Shown here: one piece after another, positions 24,311 through 33,905 of the stretch
Layout of the letters: each line of letters starts with the position of its first letter
Numbering within the stretch: the stretch's first letter is position 1
NCBI GenBank assembly: GCA_026416455.1
Contig: JAOAFE010000003.1
Coordinates: 173,566 to 237,565 of the forward strand
Direction of reading: 5' to 3'
Length of the DNA: 64,000 nucleotides
DNA from: Syntrophales bacterium
GTDB taxonomy: Bacteria > Desulfobacterota > Syntrophia > Syntrophales > UBA8958
Notes under the pieces: generated by a model
What the model saw: the letters and a program-made list of their open reading frames with translations, nothing else
Database searches by the model: none
Told to the model about the DNA's origin: nothing
Made by a program: the position numbers and the translations under genes

Positions 24311-25915
24311 ATGAACGCAGAAAGGGGGACAAAAAAATATGTGCCGGAGGTGGTTGGATGCATAGTCATTCTCTTGTTTTGTCTCTTCTTTCTCTTTTAC
24401 GGTCTTAATCATTATGCCTTATGGGACGACGAAGCTCTTACGGCCTTGTCAGCCCGTGGAGTTTTAAAAACGGGGGATACAACGGCCTTTATCGACCACA
24501 ACATCGTAGCTTTTCGCAACGGATCTCTTCTTTATGAGGGATACGATAGGTCTACTCCTCCATTATCGTCGTACATTTTAGCCCCTGTCATGTACTTATT
24601 AGGAGATGATGCCTGGGTATGTCGCCTTCCCTTCGCTCTATTTGGGCTATGCACTTATTTAATTATCCTTTATTGGTTGTGGCGTGAAGCGGCAGACAAA
24701 AGTTTATGGTTGGTCATAGTCATTGCCCTGATCGGCAATGTGTCTTTGTTTTTGTATTTCCGCCAGTGTCGCTATTACAGTCCGACTATTTTTTTTACGG
24801 TGCTATCCGCTTATTATTATTTAAGGTTAAACGCTGAAAGAAGTATACATCATGCATGGCTCCTATTCTTAAGCCTAACGATGCTTCTGGCATCCAGTTC
24901 CTTGAATTATTTTGTTTTTTTGATCGTATTAGGGGTGGATTATGTCCTTTGGGAGAGGAAGAACAAGAAATTAAGTGTAGGTTTACTCTTTTTCCCCGTC
25001 GTAATCCACGCTGCATTAGTGGCGCTTCTCCTTTCTGTGTGGAATCCTTTAAAAACGGCCAATGCCGAGCCTCTTTTGATCAATTCAATGCCCGACCGCA
25101 TGAGATTAATGTGGCTCGCCTTAAGGGATATGAATCGATGTGAATTTTTCCCCGGTCTTTTTTTTAGCTTGGTGCCTATTTTTGCTTTCCTTCGCCAGGA
25201 TAGATGGCTAAAGAGGGGCTTCCTTGCCTTCTTTGTTTATCTCCTGGGGATATGTCTTTTTTCTCCCCAGCATTTAAAAGGGGTCGTTTTTGCCGATGTC
25301 AGATATTATACACCTTTAATTCCTCTTTCCATCACCCTTTCAGGGCGTCTCTTATGGGTACTCTTGAGAAAAAAGCGTTTGTTGGTGATCGGTTTTTCTT
25401 TTCTTCTTTTTTGGACCAATTTGTTTAATGAAATGGGAATGGGATATGCGGGGCTGCGTTCTACTCCTCTGGCCTATGGTTTTGAACTGATCTTTCCTCC
25501 TCCGGAGTCTTACACGCCAGCTATCAAATGGGTGAAGGGGCATGTAAAGCCACGCCAGAGTGTCTTGGTGATACCTCTGTGGAAGACATATCCCCTTATG
25601 TATCACGCACCGGAGGCCTTATATGCCTGGCAATTTAGCGATCCACCGCCGAGAGAGTATGCCCATGTTAATCCCATTCATATCCGAGGCCGTATAAAGC
25701 CGGATTACATAATTGCTTTTGGTCCCGTTGTTATCGACTTGGCAAGGAGTCACTTGGCCCAAGAATACCGTCTGATTGACATTTTACCCTATTACTGGCA
25801 GGATCTGTACCGCCCCGAGTTGTTCTGGCGTAGCTTCCGTCCAGTTAAATACGACAAAGACGCTGGGCAAGAGGTTTATATTCTAAAGCGTAAAGATTTA
25901 CCTCTGGCGTATTAG
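24311..25915 (+). CDS. Glycosyltransferase family 39 (ArnT/PMT-like) membrane protein
   Basis: The 534-aa protein has about eleven membrane helices. The catalytic acidic loop ALWDDEALTALSARG near residues 35-50 and the DRSTPPLSSYILAP segment match PMT/ArnT-like GT-C enzymes, which take a sugar from a polyprenyl-phosphate donor on the periplasmic side. A hydrophilic C-terminal domain follows residue 390. It begins 4 nt after the YfhO-like gene, so the two form an operon. Acceptor (protein, lipid A or glycan) cannot be assigned. Confidence 0.8.
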   Translation: MNAERGTKKYVPEVVGCIVILLFCLFFLFYGLNHYALWDDEALTALSARGVLKTGDTTAFIDHNIVAFRNGSLLYEGYDRSTPPLSSYILAPVMYLLGDDAWVCRLPFALFGLCTYLIILYWLWREAADKSLWLVIVIALIGNVSLFLYFRQCRYYSPTIFFTVLSAYYYLRLNAERSIHHAWLLFLSLTMLLASSSLNYFVFLIVLGVDYVLWERKNKKLSVGLLFFPVVIHAALVALLLSVWNPLKTANAEPLLINSMPDRMRLMWLALRDMNRCEFFPGLFFSLVPIFAFLRQDRWLKRGFLAFFVYLLGICLFSPQHLKGVVFADVRYYTPLIPLSITLSGRLLWVLLRKKRLLVIGFSFLLFWTNLFNEMGMGYAGLRSTPLAYGFELIFPPPESYTPAIKWVKGHVKPRQSVLVIPLWKTYPLMYHAPEALYAWQFSDPPPREYAHVNPIHIRGRIKPDYIIAFGPVVIDLARSHLAQEYRLIDILPYYWQDLYRPELFWRSFRPVKYDKDAGQEVYILKRKDLPLAY

Positions 25916-25974
25916 ACAGGGAACGTATGGCCAGAAAAAGATTGTCTTTTTTGAAGTGAACCCGTTCAAAGCGA

Positions 25975-27810
25975 TTATGGTTGGGCGATAGATTCAGAAA
26001 GTTTGAGGTATTGATTAGCTTTTTCTTTGTTTCCTTTGGCCCGGTGGGCTAAACTGAGCAGGCGATACAATTCGGCATCCATTACCTTTTTCTGGATCGC
26101 TTCTTCCCCTATTCGAATGACTTCTTCGTAATCCTTATTAATAAGTCTAAGGTACATCAGGCGTTTCAGGGCTAAGACATCGCCAGGGAATGATATGATT
26201 ATTTTTTTCCATTCTTTTTGCGCTTCTTCTGTTTTTCCTACCGCCTCTAAGGCATATGCTAGGGCGCGGAAGCCGGCGAGACTACTTGGCTTTTTTTCTA
26301 TTATTTTGCGATAAGATGCGATCGCTTCATCCCAATTTCCCAATTTTTCATGAGCATGGCCGATCTGCAGGAGTGTATCTTCCAGTTTGAAACCCATCTT
26401 TAAAGCATTTTCGAGGTAAGGAAGGGCTTCGGCATGTCTTTTTAGGAGGTTCAGCGTGTAACCCATATTGTAATGAATAATGCTGTATTGTGGTTTGAGT
26501 TTGATGGCCTGTTCTATGTGCCGAAGGCCTTCTTCCGGTTTTCCTTCGGCGCTGTAAAATACACCGAGGTTAGTGTAGGCAATCCAGTTTTTTTCCGTAA
26601 CTTGAAGGGCTCTTTTCATGAGCGTCTCCGTATTTTTCCAATACCCTGTCTGTACCCAGGCGGCGTAAGAAAGCAGAATAATCGCCAGTATCCAGGCGGT
26701 AGAGATGATGATTTTCCTGATATGGGTTGTGGCCATCTCCGCCGTTCCCCAGGCGGCCATGATAAAAAGGCCGTTAATGGGTATGTATGAATACCGGTCT
26801 GCCATCGCATGCGCCCCCACCTGGATGATGCCGGAGACAGGAAGGAGCGTAATCACGTACCAGAGCCAACCAGCGGCGAGGTATGGATACCTTTTGGCCC
26901 GAAGGAACACGAGGGCTGTAAGGCCGACTAAAAGCACCAATGCACCCAGCCATTGCCAAACGGGTATCCGATCGGGATACGGGTAGAAAAAGGCAAGATT
27001 GGTCGGGTAGATGGTAAGGAGCATATATTTAACATAAGAAACCAGCGTATTGGCCAGTCTGATGCCTAAGCCCAGGTCCTGGATTGAGGTAAGGGCCCCG
27101 ATTTTTTTTTCTGTGTAGATGACGAGCCCGGAGGCAACGAGGGAAAAGAAGAAGAGCGGTAGTTTTTCTCCTATTAAGCGTTTGATGGAGATGGTAAGGT
27201 TGCGGCCCAAGGGCCAAAAATCGAGGATGAGCATGATTAAGGGAAAGGTTACGACCATTGGCTTGGCCATCAAAGCGAGGATGAATAAAAAAAGAACGAG
27301 CACATATCTCCACCAAACGGGGGTGCGGGCATAGTAAACATAGGCCAGAAGGGATGCAAATCCGAAGAGGGTGGAGAGCACATCCTTTCTTTGCGATACC
27401 CAGGCAACGGATTCGACGTGGAGCGGGTGGACGGCAAATAAAAGGGCGCTGAGGAAGCTCAAAATTTCTCTCCCGGAAGCAATGCGCAAAAAGAAGAAGA
27501 AAAGGAGGCTTGAAATGAGATGAAAAATAACATTTGTCCAGTGATAGGCGCCGGTATGCAGGCGGAATAACTCACTATCCAACATGAGGGAAAGCCAGGT
27601 TATGGGATGCCAGAATCCCGCCTCTGTCGCCGTGAAGGCCCATTTTACACCCTTCCACGTGAGGCCGGCAAGGACATATGGTTTTTCCGTTACGTATGCG
27701 TTATCGTCGTAGTAGACGAATTTAAATTCCTGAACCTGCCAATAAATGCAGATAATCGTTACAGAAATAATGATAAAAAAAAGAGCTGTTTTATATCTCC
27801 CTGTATTCAT
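25975..27810 (-). CDS. GT-C membrane protein with C-terminal TPR repeats (TMTC-like)
   Basis: This 611-aa protein has an N-terminal GT-C region of about ten helices. VYYDDNAYVTEKPYVL carries the acidic catalytic loop and FAVHPLHVESVAWVSQRKD is highly typical of bacterial TMTC-like O-mannosyltransferase relatives. From about residue 390 it has five to six TPR units, e.g. NWIAYTNLGVFYSAEGKPEE and ALPYLENALKMG. Such proteins may glycosylate secreted or pilus proteins. It lies downstream of pilA, but a strong terminator stands between them, so linked regulation is uncertain. No clear ribosome site precedes the ATG. Confidence 0.78.
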   Translation of the reverse strand: MNTGRYKTALFFIIISVTIICIYWQVQEFKFVYYDDNAYVTEKPYVLAGLTWKGVKWAFTATEAGFWHPITWLSLMLDSELFRLHTGAYHWTNVIFHLISSLLFFFFLRIASGREILSFLSALLFAVHPLHVESVAWVSQRKDVLSTLFGFASLLAYVYYARTPVWWRYVLVLFLFILALMAKPMVVTFPLIMLILDFWPLGRNLTISIKRLIGEKLPLFFFSLVASGLVIYTEKKIGALTSIQDLGLGIRLANTLVSYVKYMLLTIYPTNLAFFYPYPDRIPVWQWLGALVLLVGLTALVFLRAKRYPYLAAGWLWYVITLLPVSGIIQVGAHAMADRYSYIPINGLFIMAAWGTAEMATTHIRKIIISTAWILAIILLSYAAWVQTGYWKNTETLMKRALQVTEKNWIAYTNLGVFYSAEGKPEEGLRHIEQAIKLKPQYSIIHYNMGYTLNLLKRHAEALPYLENALKMGFKLEDTLLQIGHAHEKLGNWDEAIASYRKIIEKKPSSLAGFRALAYALEAVGKTEEAQKEWKKIIISFPGDVLALKRLMYLRLINKDYEEVIRIGEEAIQKKVMDAELYRLLSLAHRAKGNKEKANQYLKLSESIAQP

Positions 27811-27821
27811 GAGAAAGATTT

Positions 27822-27854
27822 AAAAAAAGGGGTGAAGATCAATTCACCCCTTTT
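27822..27854 (-). terminator. Intrinsic terminator downstream of pilA
   Basis: AAAAGGGGTGAA / TTCACCCCTTTT forms a near-perfect stem around a short GATCAA loop. On the minus strand it is followed by TTTTTTT, the correct layout for the end of the pilA transcript; a shorter T run exists on the plus strand. Confidence 0.85.
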
Positions 27855-27879
27855 CTAACATAAGGATTTTTAATCTCTT

Positions 27880-28251
27880 TTATGGAGTGATAGCGCCGGT
27901 GCTGTCAACAGTAAATTGGCGACCACCGCTAGTATGCGAGGCTGTGATCTGTAATGTGGCTTGAGCACCGTTAACTATGCTTGTCACAACATTTGTTGTT
28001 GTTTTAAATCCATAGCTCTGAAGAATATCGAGAGTTACTGTGCCACTTGGGTTATCAGAAAAATACGCTTGAGCCGCCGTATAGGCATTCTTTGCATCGG
28101 CTCGGGCGGCTGTCTCGTATCCCCTTGTTCTATACGCCGTAAATTGAGGGATGGCGATGGCGGCAAGGATGCCGATAATGGCGATGACGATCATGAGTTC
28201 GATTAAGGTAAAACCCTTCTGCCCCCTTTTTTTGGTCAACATGTTCATCAT
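27880..28251 (-). CDS. pilA: Type IV pilin, PilA-like
   Basis: The 123-aa prepilin has a short basic leader cut between Gly and Phe in [19 protein letters not shown], with Glu5 of the mature chain present. The mature chain of about 110 residues is short, with no Cys pair. Aromatic residues fall at mature positions 1, 24, 27, 32, 44, 50 and 51; the first four and Phe51 coincide with those of Geobacter PilA. ATG 28251 follows AGGAGA with good spacing. A strong terminator follows, as for an abundant transcript. Function in adhesion, motility or extracellular electron transfer is inference. Confidence 0.9.
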   Translation of the reverse strand: MMNMLTKKRGQKGFTLIELMIVIAIIGILAAIAIPQFTAYRTRGYETAARADAKNAYTAAQAYFSDNPSGTVTLDILQSYGFKTTTNVVTSIVNGAQATLQITASHTSGGRQFTVDSTGAITP

Positions 28252-28269
28252 AATTTCTCCTTTCTTGGT

Positions 28270-28452
28270 TTATGTTGTAATCGTTTTATATCTTCTGAGT
28301 CGAACGATGTCAAATGTTTTAGCTCCGCCTCCTTTTCTCTCCCACCTCCCTGTTGCAAATTTTTTGGGTACATAAGTTTCATAAATTGTGCCAGCTAAAC
28401 CCCGTATCAAGTAGCAGTCATATTCATCATTTTGTTCTCTCTTTTTTTTCAT
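28270..28452 (-). other. Possible 60-codon ORF in the pilA leader region
   Basis: The 305-nt gap between pilA and the divergent pterin gene holds this ATG-initiated basic frame (opening MKKKREQNDEYDCYLIRG) on the pilA strand. It stops 18 nt before the pilA start. No family is recognised and the only start signal is a weak GAGATG. A TGGCAC motif lies within it, but lacks the -12 GC needed for a sigma-54 promoter. It may be part of the pilA leader rather than a gene. Confidence 0.2.
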
Positions 28453-28557
28453 CTCATGGTCAATTTCACCGTGATGCCCGTCTTTTTCACCGGAAACTTT
28501 CCTTGATAATGTCTAAGTAGTCTGATAGAAAAGGGAAAAGGTCTTCAGGGGCGCATT

Positions 28558-28911
28558 ATGTATGAGGTTGCCGTAGTTGACACTTTTTTTGCTACTCATG
28601 CCATCGATGGTGAAATTCCCCATGGCCATACCTTTAGGGTGGAAGTGGCGGTGGGGGGGGAGAATCTAAAAAAAGGTGAAATCTTGATCGATTTCCGCTC
28701 GCTCCGCAGCCAATTAAGGGAGATAACGACGAAATGGGAGGGAAAGAATCTCCTGGAGCAAGACATATGGAGGATAGGTTTTCCCTCGACGGAGGCCATT
28801 GCGGCGCACATCTTTCAAGAAATGAAGGTGGCCGTTGAAGACTGGGGACTTAAACTGCTCTATGTTACCGTTTGGGAAGGGGATGATGCGAAGGTGACGT
28901 ACTATGAGTAA
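28558..28911 (+). CDS. 6-pyruvoyl-tetrahydropterin synthase-like protein, PTPS-III type
   Basis: This 117-aa protein has the T-fold of QueD/PTPS. Zinc His residues are in FFATHAI and HGHTF. The catalytic Cys of QueD, expected a few residues before HGH, is absent; instead the sequence is GEIPHGH, the ExxHGH motif of PTPS-III. In Plasmodium and some bacteria PTPS-III makes 6-hydroxymethyl-dihydropterin directly from dihydroneopterin triphosphate, replacing FolB in folate synthesis. The 8-nt overlap with folE2, whose product is that substrate, supports this over a queuosine role. Many pipelines would call it queD. Confidence 0.8.
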   Translation: MYEVAVVDTFFATHAIDGEIPHGHTFRVEVAVGGENLKKGEILIDFRSLRSQLREITTKWEGKNLLEQDIWRIGFPSTEAIAAHIFQEMKVAVEDWGLKLLYVTVWEGDDAKVTYYE

Positions 28912-29686
28912 AGGTAGGCTCGCAGACATTCAAAATCAAAGAGATACGAGGAACATCGCCATAAACAAGGTGGGAGTCAAGGGAATCAAATACCCTATCA
29001 CCGTCCTCGACCGGGCAAAAGGTACCCAGGCGGTAAATGCCGAAATAAACATGTACGTAGATTTGCCCCATCATTTCAAAGGTACCCACATGAGCCGTTT
29101 TATCGAGGTCTTGAATGAATTTCGCGGTCAAATCAACATTAAGACCTTTCACATGGTCCTGCAAAAGATGAGGGAACGCTTAAGGGCGAAGTCGGCCCAT
29201 ATGGAAATTTCTTTCCCTTACTTCATCCAGAAGCGAGCACCCGTAACGAAGGCAAAAAGCATGATGGAGTATCGGTGCTTCTTCTTCGGTTCCGATGATG
29301 GGGCAAGAACTGAATTTAAAGTGGGGGTATCGGTGCCTGTGACAACCGTCTGCCCGTGCTCCAAAGAAATTAGTGCCGTCGGGGCTCACAATCAGAGGGG
29401 GCTCGTTACCGTATTTGTTCGGTTTAAAAAGTTTTTTTGGATTGAGGACTTGATCCGCTTAATTGAGGAGTCCGCCAGTGGTGAAGTATATGCCCTGTTG
29501 AAGCGGCCGGATGAAAAATACGTGACGGAAAGGGCATACAATAATCCCATGTTTGTCGAGGATGTGGTAAGAAACGTGGCTTTAAAGCTCAGTCGGGAGG
29601 AAAATTTCCCCTGGTACAGTATAGAAGCGGAAAATTACGAAAGTATTCATAATCATAGTGCTTATGCTTATGTGGAGTCGCCATGA
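28904..29686 (+). CDS. folE2: GTP cyclohydrolase FolE2 (type IB)
   Basis: The 260-aa protein has [19 protein letters not shown] at the N-terminus and [18 protein letters not shown], both typical of FolE2. The metal/catalytic Cys is in [11 protein letters not shown], followed by HNQRG and the C-terminal [17 protein letters not shown]. FolE2 turns GTP into dihydroneopterin triphosphate using Mn or Zn flexibly. It overlaps the PTPS-like gene upstream by 8 nt and nadE downstream by 4 nt, forming a cofactor operon. Confidence 0.95.
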   Translation: MSKGRLADIQNQRDTRNIAINKVGVKGIKYPITVLDRAKGTQAVNAEINMYVDLPHHFKGTHMSRFIEVLNEFRGQINIKTFHMVLQKMRERLRAKSAHMEISFPYFIQKRAPVTKAKSMMEYRCFFFGSDDGARTEFKVGVSVPVTTVCPCSKEISAVGAHNQRGLVTVFVRFKKFFWIEDLIRLIEESASGEVYALLKRPDEKYVTERAYNNPMFVEDVVRNVALKLSREENFPWYSIEAENYESIHNHSAYAYVESP

Positions 29687-31758
29687 GTGGTTTTTTTAAT
29701 CTGTACAATCATGGCTTTGTCCGGGTGGCCGTCGGTGTGCCGGAAGTGAGAGTGGCAGACCCTCGTTTTAATACGGAGAAAACCCTGGAACTCGCGGATC
29801 AAGCCTTAAAAGAAAAGGCTATTTTCGCCGTCTTTCCCGAATTGGGATTAAGTGCCTATTCTAATGAAGACCTCTTTCATCAGGAGGCGCTCTTGTCAGG
29901 TGTCCTCCAAGGGGTGGAGAGAATCTGTGCCTGGAGTCGGGACAAAAACATTATTTTACTCGTCGGCGCTCCTCTAGTGGTCGATGAAAGGCTTTTCAAC
30001 TGCGCCTTAGTTATAAGTCTGGGCACCGTCTGTGGGGTGGCGGTCAAGTCTTATCTCCCCAATTACCGAGAATTTTACGAAGCACGCCAGTTTCGACCAG
30101 CCTCCGAGGCCGTGTCGGAGGTAATTTCCATCGCCGGCCAGAGAAACGTTCCCTTCGGTGCCGACCTAATCTTTCGGGTGGAGGGGACAAGGCATTTTAG
30201 TTTTTACGCGGAAATATGTGAGGACCTCTGGGTGCCGATACCCCCCTCCAGTTATGCGGCTTTGGCGGGGGCCACGGTGATCGCCAACCTCTCCGCATCG
30301 AATGTCACTGTTGGAAAGGCCGATTATCGCCGAGATCTCGTAGCCAATCAATCGGCACGATGTATTGCCGCTTATCTTTACACTGCCGCCGGCCCGGGAG
30401 AATCGACGACCGACCTCGCGTGGGATGGTCAGGCCCTCGTGTACGAGAACGGAACGCTTTTGGCCGAATCGGAGCGATTTGTCCAGAGAGGTCAGATCAT
30501 TTTTGCCGACATTGATCTTAATCGTTTGGCGCAAGATAGGATGCGGATGAATACGTTCAGTTGGAATGCCCGCCATCACGCAAGTAAAGTTAAGAGCTTT
30601 CGTTCTATTCCCATCGCTTTGGACCTGAATCCTTATCTCTCTATTTCTCACCTTCCCCTCTTGAGGGACATACCCCGTTTTCCCTATGTGCCGGCTGACC
30701 CGTCTTTGAGAGATCAGAGATGCTACGAGGTTTATAATATTCAAGTTGCCGGGCTCGCCAAAAGGATAGTTTCCTCGGGGGCGGAAAATGTCGTGATAGG
30801 CATTTCTGGGGGACTTGATTCTACCCACGCCTTACTCGTAGCCGCCCGGACGATGGATCTGTTGGGTCGAAGTAGGTCTTGTATAAAAGCCTTTACAATG
30901 CCGGGCTTTGCTACGTCGGAAAAGACGTATAAAAATGCCTGGCGGCTCATGAAGGCCCTTGAAGTGGAGGCGAGGGAATTGGATATCCGTCCGAGTTCCC
31001 TGCAGATGATGAAGGATATAGGTCACCCCTTTGCCGAGGGGAAAGCAGTTTACGACGTAACGTTTGAAAACGTTCAGGCCGGGGAGAGGACTTCCCATTT
31101 ATTTCGCCTCGCCAATTTAAAAAACGGTCTCGTTTTGGGGACGGGTGATTTAAGTGAGCTCGCCTTGGGGTGGTGCACTTATGGGGTAGGTGATCATATG
31201 TCTCACTACGCCGTTAATGTTAGTGTGCCCAAAACCCTGATCCAACACCTGATCCGTTGGGTGGCGGATCGTAATATCTTCGCCCCTGAGGTTTCGCCTA
31301 TCCTAAGAGAGATCCTCGCAACGGAAATTAGTCCGGAGCTTGTTCCGGGAGATGAAAGAGCAGAGCCCTCCCAGAAAACGGAAGAAATTATAGGACCTTA
31401 CGAACTGCACGACTTCTTTAATTATTTTATTACCCGTTACGGTTATCGTCCTTCCAAGGTTGCGTTCCTCGCTTGGACCGCGTGGCGAGATGAAAATAAA
31501 GGATCGTGGATTGATGTGCCGGTGGAGAAAAGAAGAAGTTACACAATTGGGGAGATAAAACACTGGCTGTCCGTTTATCTTTATCGCTTCTTCCAGATCA
31601 GTCAGTTCAAGCGATCATGTATTCCCAACGGGCCGAAGGTGGGTTCGGGTGGCTCCCTTTCTCCCCGGGGAGACTACCGTGCCCCCAGCGATAGCGAAGC
31701 CCAGGTATGGCTAGATGATTTAGCGAAGGTGCCTGATAGGGAGGAGGAGGTAGAATGA
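29683..31758 (+). CDS. nadE: Glutamine-hydrolysing NAD+ synthase
   Basis: This 691-aa protein joins an N-terminal nitrilase-type glutaminase (Glu in [10 protein letters not shown], Lys in [15 protein letters not shown], Cys in [11 protein letters not shown]) to a C-terminal synthetase domain with the ATP P-loop [32 protein letters not shown] is also conserved. The length equals the usual two-domain NadE group of Mycobacterium type. It amidates deamido-NAD using glutamine-derived ammonia passed through a tunnel. ATGA overlaps couple it to folE2 and to the following small gene. Confidence 0.95.
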   Translation: MSGFFNLYNHGFVRVAVGVPEVRVADPRFNTEKTLELADQALKEKAIFAVFPELGLSAYSNEDLFHQEALLSGVLQGVERICAWSRDKNIILLVGAPLVVDERLFNCALVISLGTVCGVAVKSYLPNYREFYEARQFRPASEAVSEVISIAGQRNVPFGADLIFRVEGTRHFSFYAEICEDLWVPIPPSSYAALAGATVIANLSASNVTVGKADYRRDLVANQSARCIAAYLYTAAGPGESTTDLAWDGQALVYENGTLLAESERFVQRGQIIFADIDLNRLAQDRMRMNTFSWNARHHASKVKSFRSIPIALDLNPYLSISHLPLLRDIPRFPYVPADPSLRDQRCYEVYNIQVAGLAKRIVSSGAENVVIGISGGLDSTHALLVAARTMDLLGRSRSCIKAFTMPGFATSEKTYKNAWRLMKALEVEARELDIRPSSLQMMKDIGHPFAEGKAVYDVTFENVQAGERTSHLFRLANLKNGLVLGTGDLSELALGWCTYGVGDHMSHYAVNVSVPKTLIQHLIRWVADRNIFAPEVSPILREILATEISPELVPGDERAEPSQKTEEIIGPYELHDFFNYFITRYGYRPSKVAFLAWTAWRDENKGSWIDVPVEKRRSYTIGEIKHWLSVYLYRFFQISQFKRSCIPNGPKVGSGGSLSPRGDYRAPSDSEAQVWLDDLAKVPDREEEVE

Positions 31759-31958
31759 AGAGGGAACAGTACAGAGATTTCGATGCAACAGAACTGTTTT
31801 GCCCCCGCTGTCGAAGGGCAGTTCCCGTAAGGAAAAGGCTTCTCCTCGTTCTACCGGAAGGTGATAAGTACGATTATTCGTGTGTTTTCTGCGGCACATC
31901 GGTAGGTGACAAAATCGTAAGAGGAACGAATCAGACAGAACTGATTATTATTCGGTGA
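31755..31958 (+). CDS. Small zinc-ribbon protein
   Basis: The 67-aa protein has [10 protein letters not shown] near residue 16 and [10 protein letters not shown] near residue 43, two CxxC knuckles that would bind one zinc. It overlaps the nadE stop by ATGA, so it is translated with it. It ends by overlapping the convergent LysM gene by 11 nt. No catalytic motif is visible and the family is only known as small cytoplasmic zinc ribbons. Confidence 0.65.
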   Translation: MKREQYRDFDATELFCPRCRRAVPVRKRLLLVLPEGDKYDYSCVFCGTSVGDKIVRGTNQTELIIIR

Positions 31959-32772
31959 GTCTCTTTGGGGGCAAAAACGGTAGCGGATTTATCGGTTTCG
32001 TATTTTCTCTTAACTCGAAGTGGATAAAGGCTTTTCCATCTTTTCCGGTAGGACGGGGGGTGCCTATTTTTTTGCCTTGGGGAACTTTTTCTTCTATTTT
32101 TACCGTGCGGGTGCCCAGATAGGTGTAAACGGTCGTAAAGCCGCGATCGTGCTTCAATATGACCGTTTCGCCAAATTCTTTTAGGCTGGCCGAGAAGATA
32201 ACGGTGCCCGCGGCTGCGGCCAGAACGGGATCCGAATCTCTGCCTTCAATCCGGATGTGGTTATAGAACATTCCTCCCGGCTGGGGACCGAAAGTATTCG
32301 TGATTTCCCCTTGGTATGGCCAAATAAAAAGCCTTTTTTCTCCTTTGGCTAAACTCGTGTCAGATTTTGGCTCATCTTTAGGCTCAGGGGGTTTTTCTAC
32401 TTTCTCTTTTCTTTCCGGTGGCGGAACCGATTTTTTCTCCGCTGGTTCCTCTTTCCGCTGAGGTGGCGGGGGTGAGGGCGAGGGGGAGGATTTCTTTTCC
32501 TTTGGCTCCTTTGGCTTGGTTGCTCCAGGGATGAAAAGGACCGTATCCTCTTTCAGGCTCGATGAAAGGTCTTTGATATTATTCGCGCGAGCTATTTCCA
32601 GGGGGCTTACGTTATATTCTCGGGCGATTTTGTAAATAGTATCCCCAGGTTTTACCTGGTGATAAATGCCGGGTCGGTGTCCTCCACAGGCGATAAGAAG
32701 TAGAAAAAAGCCGAGGGCAAAAAGTGCGGTGAGAATGTAATTGGCTAATTCCCGCGTCGAAGAAAGATTCAA
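31948..32772 (-). CDS. LysM and M23-peptidase-like lipoprotein (NlpD type)
   Basis: The protein of about 274 aa has a hydrophobic signal ending in a lipobox (LLLIACGG), one LysM domain ([20 protein letters not shown]), a Pro/Lys/Glu-rich linker, and a C-terminal LytM/M23 domain. That domain lacks the usual HxxxD and HxH zinc pattern: it shows [24 protein letters not shown] and HFELREN, so it is probably non-hydrolytic like NlpD and activates amidases. I place the start at TTG 32772, which overlaps the pcm stop as TTGA; an ATG frame from 32814 would overlap by 46 nt. pcm-nlpD order is conserved in many proteobacteria. Confidence 0.82.
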   Translation of the reverse strand: MNLSSTRELANYILTALFALGFFLLLIACGGHRPGIYHQVKPGDTIYKIAREYNVSPLEIARANNIKDLSSSLKEDTVLFIPGATKPKEPKEKKSSPSPSPPPPQRKEEPAEKKSVPPPERKEKVEKPPEPKDEPKSDTSLAKGEKRLFIWPYQGEITNTFGPQPGGMFYNHIRIEGRDSDPVLAAAAGTVIFSASLKEFGETVILKHDRGFTTVYTYLGTRTVKIEEKVPQGKKIGTPRPTGKDGKAFIHFELRENTKPINPLPFLPPKRLTE

Positions 32773-33425
32773 TGTCTCCAACCGTGTTCCCCAATTAGGT
32801 CGACGAAACGACATCCGCCCAAGGCTTCTTTTTTCACATCTTCTGGATCGGAGGAGAGGCGAGTAACACGATAAAGCTCTTGGGTAAAACGTCCGCCCAC
32901 TGGAATTACCAAGCGACCACCAATGGCCAGTTGTTCGACTAGAGGTCGGGGTATGTGAGGGGCGCCGGCTGTGACAATGATGGCATCAAAAGGGGCCTCT
33001 TCCTTCCAACCCAGCGTGCCATCCCCGACGCGAATGGCCACATTAAAGTACTTCAGGGCGTCCAAAATTTTTCTCGCCTGTGCAGCTAGGGAAGCGATAC
33101 GCTCGACGGAGAAGACCTGCTCGGCCAGCTCGGCTAGAATGGCCGTTTGATAACCCGATCCGGTACCGATCTCTAATACTTTTTCGTGGCCTTTAAGATT
33201 CATGGCCTCGGTCATCAGTGCCACCATATAAGGTTGGGAGATCGTCTGCCCCTCTCCAATAGGCAGGGGTGTGTCGGCATATGCTTGATCTTCTAAGGCC
33301 GGTTCGACGAAGAGATGGCGGGGGATCTTCTCCATGGCCTTCAGTACCCTTTCATCCCGCACGCCCCGCGCTCGGATTTGAGAGTCCACCATCTTCTTCC
33401 TCTGTCTTGCGAACCTGTCAATCAT
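32769..33425 (-). CDS. pcm: Protein-L-isoaspartate O-methyltransferase
   Basis: The 218-aa protein contains the diagnostic [15 protein letters not shown] and [19 protein letters not shown] (SAM motif I), followed by RVGDGTLGW and [13 protein letters not shown]. It starts with [21 protein letters not shown], typical of Pcm. The enzyme methylates isoaspartyl residues in damaged proteins. It is two bases downstream of a small coiled-coil gene and couples to the NlpD-like gene. Confidence 0.95.
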   Translation of the reverse strand: MIDRFARQRKKMVDSQIRARGVRDERVLKAMEKIPRHLFVEPALEDQAYADTPLPIGEGQTISQPYMVALMTEAMNLKGHEKVLEIGTGSGYQTAILAELAEQVFSVERIASLAAQARKILDALKYFNVAIRVGDGTLGWKEEAPFDAIIVTAGAPHIPRPLVEQLAIGGRLVIPVGGRFTQELYRVTRLSSDPEDVKKEALGGCRFVDLIGEHGWRH

Positions 33426-33427
33426 GG

Positions 33428-33784
33428 CTATTCCTTAATGGTCAATATGCGGGGTGGGATGGTGTAAATTTCCGCCACCCGCTGATGATGGCGAAGCCCC
33501 AATGCTTCACGGGTAACAATGAGGTAGTAGTAGCGCAAATTGGCGTAATTACGCAACTCGTTGTAGCGGCGAATATATTCATTTATTGCCTTGATGAGAT
33601 GTATGCGTTCGTCTCTATTTTCCCGGGACACTTGCGCCAGCGTTTTCTTTAGCCCTTCGATATGTTCAGCCAGCATCTTCAAGCGCTCTATGGCCTCGTC
33701 AACGCTTTTTCCTGCCCGAGCCAGGGCTTCGGCTCTTTCCCGGAGGATTTCTTGCTGAATGATTTCTTCCGGCGATTGTTCCAT
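33428..33784 (-). CDS. Small coiled-coil protein of unknown function
   Basis: This 118-aa protein is mostly helical and charged; residues 10-75 form a likely coiled coil. The C-terminal [19 protein letters not shown] and a final [10 protein letters not shown] appear conserved in character. No cysteine or catalytic motif is seen, and I do not recognise the family. It is the first gene of a pcm-nlpD operon, so a role in envelope or stress maintenance is only a guess. Confidence 0.65.
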   Translation of the reverse strand: MEQSPEEIIQQEILRERAEALARAGKSVDEAIERLKMLAEHIEGLKKTLAQVSRENRDERIHLIKAINEYIRRYNELRNYANLRYYYLIVTREALGLRHHQRVAEIYTIPPRILTIKE

Positions 33785-33844
33785 ATTGCCACTTTAGCAT
33801 CATGCGGGTCTAACTTCAAGAAGCAACAAACTATTTTCCTGCCC

Positions 33845-33873
33845 TTTACATAAGAACGTTCCTCTCGTATAAA
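33845..33873 (+). promoter_or_regulatory. Promoter upstream of the permuted iPGM gene
   Basis: TTTACA (33845-33850) and TATAAA (33868-33873) have the ideal 17-nt spacing. Transcription would start near 33880, leaving a leader of about 26 nt with a GGAAGG ribosome site before ATG 33906. Confidence 0.6.
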
Positions 33874-33905
33874 GTCGATGAGGACAAAGGAAGGAAAAAC
33901 GGCAT

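Noticed and set aside
25936..25955. AAAAAGATTGTCTTTTT as a terminator between convergent glycosyltransferase genes
   Set aside because: The stem has only one or two GC pairs and a three-base loop; too weak to call.
28386..28400. TGGCAC motif upstream of pilA on the minus strand, as a sigma-54 promoter
   Set aside because: The required GC ten bases downstream is absent (ATGA instead of TTGC), so it does not meet the -24/-12 consensus.
33269..33652. Plus-strand 127-codon frame opposite pcm
   Set aside because: It lies antisense to two well-supported genes and has no recognisable features.
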